A stretch of DNA of 64,000 bases, from NCBI GenBank assembly GCA_028023455.1, contig JAQFVV010000021.1, positions 5,420,853 to 5,484,852 on the forward strand, written 5' to 3'. The translations under genes and the position numbers were made by a program. Source of the stretch: Epiperipatus broadwayi (lineage: Eukaryota; Onychophora; Udeonychophora; Euonychophora; Peripatidae). Under the pieces are notes generated by a model, which saw only the letters and a list, made by a program, of their open reading frames with translations, was not told the origin of the DNA and did no database searches. Below are positions 59,069-64,000 of the stretch, in pieces; position 1 is the first letter of the stretch, and each line of letters starts with the position of its first letter.

Positions 59069-59147
59069 AGCATTGGCGGCCTAGCGGTTAGCGTAGCTAC
59101 CTTCCAAGCAGCCGTCCCGGGTTTGCCTCCCGGTCAACGTTTTGACA
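59069..59147 (+). mobile_element. tRNA-derived SINE, copy 7 (shortened)
   Basis: AGCATTGGCGGCCTAGCGGTTAG (A box region), CCCGGGTTTGCCTCCCGG (B box degraded) and AACGTTTTGACA, then A8. The variable-arm part is missing. Confidence 0.75.
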
Positions 59148-59344
59148 TATAAAAAAAAGTATAGGACAGACGTATTTATTTATTTCCAATAATGAATAAT
59201 ATTTCTATAATGTAATTTTGGTCATGTGTTATATGATTACATCCCTTCACAAGATGTTAAAATCGGATAGAAACCAGTCCCTACCTTACGTGAGAGTGAT
59301 ATAGTAAAAGTTATACTACGGAAATATTATTCATTAAATTTCAA

Positions 59345-60654
59345 CTCTTTGGGGGGAGGGGCTTGCTTTGTTTTATTTTTATAGTGACATGTTTTAATCA
59401 TATCAGCGACGTTATTAATAATGTTAAATTTATACAGATAGACTCTGAAAGTTATAAATTCAATCAAAACATTTCAATATCACTAAAAAATATTTAGCGT
59501 AGATAAAAAGAATATGATACCAAACTAATTGTTTAAAAAATGTTTATTTATTTTTTTCATTTTTAATGCATGTGAATAAATACAATAATGAATATAGGCA
59601 ATGCGTAATGGAGTTTGATAAGGGAGATAGTATTATACTTGGAAAATAATTTGCAGTGTCAGTTCTTAACACAAACACATATATATGCCATCATTATACG
59701 TAATATAAAGACACTAACAGATTGTATACTTTAATACTTTTTTAATAACCTAATATATTTTCAATGTGTTAACATGGAATTTTTTAGATATTATGTAATA
59801 GCGAATTGTTATAATGTTGAAAATCACGAGTATAACACGCACGCATTGAAAGTAGACTAGATTACTAAAATAAATATTACAGTATATACTGATATAGTGT
59901 CTTTATATTATATATAAATAAAACATTCATACACTATATTGCATTAAACCTAAGTGCAGAAGTAACCAATTGGTTATCATAAATAAATCAGAAATCAATG
60001 GTTAACGTTAAACAGTAGAATATCAATCAGTTTGATAATAGATTACTGAAATTCTATTGGCTAATGTTAAGCACTAGTTGGGGGGGGGGGTAATGTGTAT
60101 ATTATTTTAAAAATAGTCAGATCCATGTTCTATTAAGCTTAACTGGTTTAATTAGCAAAATTATTCAATATTTTGCATACTCATGCTTTTTCAAAGTCAT
60201 TAAGTATTATGCATGGTGTAATTTTTACAACAATTGAACTTTAGTGCTATCCAAATTTACAGCATAATCCCTGCTGGTAAATATCTCATAACTTTTGGTT
60301 TGTTAATTTTTTCCTATCAAAGAGGAATTTACATGGTGTAAACTATATTATTCTTCATGCACTTGTGTCTTGTTTTAATTATAGTCTGATTAAATATTTG
60401 TTAATGCAATTTTCTTAAATATCTCAATTTTTTGAAATCATAATGGATTATTTCATTCTCATTTGATCAAAAATGACATCGTGGATTCAATGCAGAGCTT
60501 AAGCATCAGTTTGGGAAGAATTTAAGTGGTAGTATTTTATGGCATTACTTAATTGTAGTTGTGTGCAGTTTAAATTTAGATTAGGTCACAGATCATTGTC
60601 CCATGCCACATTTAGCATACTTATGCTTATGTATGTGGTTGTTTTTAGGAATAT
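59345..60654. other. No supported gene
   Basis: AT-rich, with a G11 run at 60080-60090. No open frame or repeat end is recognisable. Confidence 0.45.
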
Positions 60655-60785
60655 GTGAGAGATTATGATCCTGTTCAACTGATAAGTGCTGGTTCTGCTC
60701 GAAGTACATATATTGGGGATCACGTATCTTTTTCGCATGTGTGTGATCATGGGTATCAGTTGCTTGATATGGAGTGGAGGATGAA
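60655..60785. mobile_element. P1-like MITE end fragment
   Basis: CAACTGATAAGTGCTGGTTC, GTACATATATTGGGGATCAC, ATCTTTTTCGCATGTGTG and TGATATGGAGTGGAGG are the outer P1 arm. The open frame here is repeat-derived. Confidence 0.6.
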
Positions 60786-61944
60786 TAGATTGAAAAATCT
60801 CAAGATCAAATCCCTCTACTTAAATAACCATATAATTATTTTTTTATTAACATAATTTAGTGGCAGCTTTTAATGGATTTATTAAATTCAACTTTATTCC
60901 ATGCAATGATAGAATAGAGATGCGAGAACTAATGAACCATGGATTAACTCCATTACTTCCGGTGTTTAAATATCACATGACCTTTATGGTTTTCTGAGTG
61001 ACAAACCATATAATTTTTGTATAGTTTACTATCATTTCAAGTTCATTTATTGTAACAAAATTTGCTTGTGCTACATTTGTGAAATTTTCTTCTTCAAACT
61101 TATTAATTTTTTTTTTAATATCTGACTTTTCTTTCTTCACCATATCTTGTTTTTTAGATTTATCTATTTATTTAGTATATTGGATTTCCCGTCTCTTAGT
61201 ATTTTGAATTATAGTTTTCAGTAATTTAACAGACATTAACAATTAATATTATTTTGTTATTTTTTTTTTACTAGAATTTTCTATTTATTAATTTATTTCA
61301 CTTCGGTTGAGATTTATTTTATAAACTACAGTGAAAAAAGCGAATATAAATATTCTGTCAAAAAATAAGTTGTTTTAAAAAGTTATAATAGTCAATAATC
61401 TTCACCTAAAATATGAATGATATTCAAAATAAGAAGTGAATATATTAGGCTGTGTTAAGCCAATGATGATGAGACAGTAGAATTAATTATATATTTTCAT
61501 TAATTTTATAGAAAGTTTATAGTGTTAAATGAATCGGAGATTAATGACTTTTGAGTTAGCTTATTCAATCCAATCAAAATCATTATTATTTTAAAACTAT
61601 TATTGATTGACTGCAGGATGAAAATTACTCAACCCGATGTCTCTGTTGTCTAACTTCTCCACAACACACCAGCAAACTTCCTTATTTTATGGGTCCATCT
61701 TAAGATTTCAACTGTCCATTTATTCCAAAGCACTTTGAACACTTTTTAGCAAAACTCTTATTTGTACATATATACATACACCTATGTTTCAACTGTCTTG
61801 CAGTCTTCTTCAGAGTCAGTTCATTTTAATATCCAACCATGCTTCATTTCAGTCTTAATTTTTTTTAATGATGTCAGGATAGTCCAATATAATAGGAATA
61901 TTTATAAGCCTCGTAGCAAGCACTTCAGGCAAAACTTGGTTAAG

Positions 61945-62116
61945 CCTGAAGTAGGTGATGGTTTGAAAATTTTTCAGGTTTGAAATCAGAGTTAGGATTC
62001 TTTTTTATAGTCATTGTAGCTTATCAAATAATGATAGGTAAATGCATTGGCTATGAAAAATAAACCTAACTTTGATTTAGAATCTGAAAAATTTTCAAAC
62101 CATTACCTACTTCAGG
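61945..62116. repeat. Palindromic element
   Basis: CCTGAAGTAGGTGATGGTTT...GAAAATTTTTCAG at the left is mirrored by CTGAAAAATTTTCAAACC...ATTACCTACTTCAGG at the right, arms of about 55 bp. The open frame 61762-61983 overlaps it and is unsupported. Confidence 0.8.
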
Positions 62117-62709
62117 AAGAAAATTATCTTCTATTCATACCTTAAAGCTACAAAATTATAAAATAATTTTGTGAACAATAACGTAGCTGTATAATTTAAA
62201 TTTAAATCATGAGCGTAGGGTCAGATTATTTAATTATTTAGTTAAATTTTATTGAAATACATTTTGTTTTAATATAGTTAATCATATTTAAATTTTTAGC
62301 TGTCTTTGATTTTCGTAGTGCTAATTCTGTTTTGACTGCAGGAACTCTCTGTTCTTGAACTGTGATTAAGACAATTTCAGTGTTTTTGATATACTTCAAC
62401 TAATGTCTGAAACTTTAAGGAAGTTACTATGGAAAATACTTAGATGACAAAGCTTCTGCAATTGTTTAATTTTTTTATTAAATGTAAAATAATAAAAAGA
62501 AGCTATCTTAGAAAAAATATTATACTAAACTTGGAAATTTATGTGTATCCAACTTTCTGTTCAAATAAACATATAACTATAATTGAAACGGAAGTAACTA
62601 CTGGCAATAAATTATGTAATATTCCATAACTTAGTGGTGTGTATTTACTTCCGTTCCAATTACAGACATTTGAAAAAGTTTCAATTATTTATTAGAACAT
62701 ATTACTATG

Positions 62710-63195
62710 TTGTATTTTTATATTGGACTATTTCCATCATCTAATATGTGTGTTGAACATCTTTAGAAAAATTCAATTTTATTTAAATATTCCAAATATG
62801 TTCAACTGTTAGTAATATCACAGCAAACAGGTTAGTATATGCACTATCTATTAGTAATATCACAGCAAACAGGTTAGTATATGCACCAACTGTTAGTAAT
62901 ATCCCAGCAAACAGGTTAGTATATGCACCAACTGTTAGTAATATCCCAGCAAACAGGTTAGTATATGCACCAACTGTTAGTAATATTACAGCAGACAGGT
63001 TAGTATATGCAACAACTGTTAGTAATATCACAGCAAACAGTGTTTATATTACTAAAAATGTATATACTAACCCGTTTGCTGTGATATTACTAACAGTTGA
63101 ACATATTTGGAATATTTAAATAAAATTGAATTTTTCTAAAGACATTTCAACAAACATATTAGATGATGGAAATAGTCCAATATAAAAATACAATT
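62710..63195. mobile_element. Palindromic element containing a 42-bp minisatellite
   Basis: The outer arms mirror each other over about 120 bp: TTGTATTTTTATATTGGAC...CATCATCTAATATGT at the left and the reverse at the right. Between them sit about six units of a 42-bp tandem repeat and one inverted unit at 63063-63098. Because 42 is a multiple of three, the array is open on the - strand (62783-63031) and yields a 14-residue repeat; I do not consider this a gene. Confidence 0.85.
62815..63044. repeat. 42-bp minisatellite, ~5.5-6 units
   Basis: Units of CTGTTAGTAATATCACAGCA + AACAGGTTAGTATATGCACC with 1-3 differences each. The middle units share CCCAGC in place of CACAGC, showing local homogenisation. 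Confidence 0.85.
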
Positions 63196-63412
63196 AGAAC
63201 ACCATCATTAATCACAAACATTTAGGAAAACATATTATGTGTTTATGTGATTGACTATTTTTTCATCATCTAATTTAATTGTCAAATGTTATTTCTTCTT
63301 TTCCAAATACATTCAACCAATATTACGTAGGTTAATATCTAATACAATATTTTGAGCAACATTATTGTTTTGTCTTCATCACCTGCTACTGACCTGAATG
63401 ACGTCAGTTTAG

Positions 63413-63499
63413 CGTGTAAATTGGATTAAAGACTTCCTGTTCATATTTACTGAATTAAAAGAGCGACTTGAACAATTAAACTATTCTGCCAAAACAACT
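63413..63499 (+). CDS. Candidate internal exon, weak CAP-like signature
   Basis: TACTGAC (branch-like, 63388-63394) and GTTTAG precede a 29-codon open frame that ends at ACT|GTAAGTAAAA, a strong donor at 63500. The peptide starts RVNWIKDFLFIFTELK. From memory, adenylyl cyclase-associated proteins have a V-x-W-x-K-x-x-x-x-I-x-T-E-L motif in their helical N-terminal domain, with SKT further on, and this exon has SAKT. The second half is less alike, so a diverged or pseudogene copy, or coincidence, are all possible. In CAP this domain binds cofilin-actin; that role is not claimed here. Confidence 0.3.
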
Positions 63500-63563
63500 G
63501 TAAGTAAAAAGTTTATATTCTTATCTATTAATTACTTCTAATTTCTTCATTTTTGCCTTTTAG

Positions 63564-63602
63564 GCCACGATTAATGAACAGTTCCCACACCTTATGAATT
63601 AA
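63564..63602 (+). CDS. Candidate terminal exon following 63413-63499
   Basis: Acceptor TTTTTGCCTTTTAG ends at 63563. The frame continues in phase 0 as ATINEQFPHLMN and stops at TAA 63600-63602. The intron would be 64 bp with GT...AG ends. A real CAP would not end here, so if the upstream exon is CAP-derived this join is either an alternative end or not used. Confidence 0.25.
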   Translation, partial: ATINEQFPHLMN

Positions 63603-63740
63603 GTTGTTCACAAGACAACAACAAATAACTCCACAAATCAACTTTAATCCATAATGTTGTAAACCACCCATTAACTTTGTTATTAAAAAGTAAAAAATCT
63701 GATGATATCAGAAGAATCCACTTAGAAAAATCTGTCGTGT

Positions 63741-63998
63741 TTAATCGGGATTATACGTATAAAATGAATGAGTACTTATACATTTTATATTTATTAATAA
63801 TATATAGATAGAAAATATACTCAATTTACAATTGTTATTTGTAGATAGCCATACTCCATCTGCTACTATTGGCAAGATATAGTTCCCAGTTTTAGGGTGA
63901 ACCATTGAAGAAGGGACTATATGTTCCCTTAAAGATTTCCTACCCCCTTCCGGCCATAATTGATAGCTGACCTTGTGAGTAAGTAAGGTGACCCTTCC
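63741..63998 (-). CDS. Candidate exon open at the window edge, - strand
   Basis: Reading leftwards from 63998, the frame is open for 85 codons to TAA at 63741-63743. The part from about 63840 to 63998 is clearly richer in G+C than the surroundings and reads like protein, e.g. VSYQLWPEGG and MVHPKTGNYILP. A possible donor GTAAAT lies at 63829-63824 on the - strand, after which the frame becomes AT-rich and chance-like. No ATG start is visible, so it would be an internal or 5'-truncated exon continuing beyond the window. A GC-rich repeat is an alternative, hinted by two CCCTTCCGG copies at about 63945 and 63992. Family unknown. Confidence 0.35.
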   Translation of the reverse strand, partial: GRVTLLTHKVSYQLWPEGGRKSLREHIVPSSMVHPKTGNYILPIVADGVWLSTNNNCKLSIFSIYILLINIKCISTHSFYTYNPD

Positions 63999-64000
63999 GG

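Larger units (their letters stand above)
58870..59340. mobile_element. MITE P4, copy 5, with nested insertions
   Basis: CATTAGTTAGAGATTATCCA at the left and CATCCCTTCACAAGATGTTA, GAAACCAGTCCCTACCTTAC and ATTATTCATT at the right are P4 words. The middle is occupied by a palindrome (58930-59052) and a SINE (59069-59147). Confidence 0.6.

Noticed and set aside
1641-61983. Most of the other 60-120-residue ATG frames on both strands
   Set aside because: They lie in MITE arms, LTRs or low-complexity DNA, are rich in Ile/Tyr/Lys/Phe/Asn as expected by composition, and show no motif or splice context.
62783-63031. 82-residue - strand frame with a 14-residue repeat
   Set aside because: It is created by the 42-bp minisatellite, has no splice or promoter context, and lies inside a palindromic element.
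62815-63044. CRISPR-like array
   Set aside because: Units are contiguous 42-bp tandem repeats without unique spacers, in a eukaryotic setting.
63396-63405. TGACGTCA, a CRE-type promoter element
   Set aside because: It sits within the polypyrimidine/acceptor region of a candidate internal exon. A lone 8-mer is expected by chance at this scale.

Overview
This is an AT-rich (about 70% A+T by eye), repeat-dense eukaryotic window with no complete host gene. GT...AG introns, AATAAA signals, poly-A-tailed tRNA-derived SINEs, hAT-type and fold-back MITEs and an LTR element primed by a Lys-type tRNA suggest an invertebrate animal nuclear genome. The sequence does not let me name the phylum.

The dominant object is a 14.9-kb composite LTR element (2213-17117) inserted into an older palindromic MITE and flanked by a short ATAT(AT) duplication. 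It contains three LTR-like blocks of about 3.1 kb (A 2213-5306, B 8023-11069, C 13963-17117) and two internal regions, arranged LTR A / internal 1 / LTR B / internal 2 / LTR C. A and C are near-identical. B is a clearly older or different subfamily of the same LTR. Each internal region encodes a homologous, highly charged coiled-coil protein in the position of gag. I find no protease, reverse transcriptase, RNase H, integrase or envelope in any frame. The two gag-like genes carry different lesions: internal 1 is split by frame changes, internal 2 by in-frame stops near its C-terminus. All three LTRs share a 5'-terminal hairpin, a TATAAATA box, a far-downstream AATAAA (which implies an R region of roughly 1.8 kb), and a conserved RNA-like block. 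It looks like a non-autonomous, dimeric, gag-only LTR retroelement, and it is the most unusual thing here.

From 17.2 to 64 kb the window is intergenic or intronic sequence packed with small non-autonomous elements. These include seven copies of a roughly 95-bp tRNA-derived SINE, three with clear target-site duplications, and at least four families of fold-back MITE (called P1-P4 here). There is also a hAT-like element with an imperfect 8-bp duplication, several isolated near-perfect palindromes, and a palindromic element holding a 42-bp minisatellite. Long T(n)A(n) dyads and isolated poly-G/poly-C runs recur.

A few short open segments bounded by good splice signals may be real exons: 18991-19077, 47523-47592 joined to 48613-48753, 49663-49758, and 63413-63499 joined to 63564-63602 on the + strand. 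The last 170 bases are noticeably GC-richer and open on the - strand. None can be assigned a function with confidence. The 63.4-kb exon resembles a short stretch of adenylyl cyclase-associated protein (CAP), but this rests on memory and would need a search.
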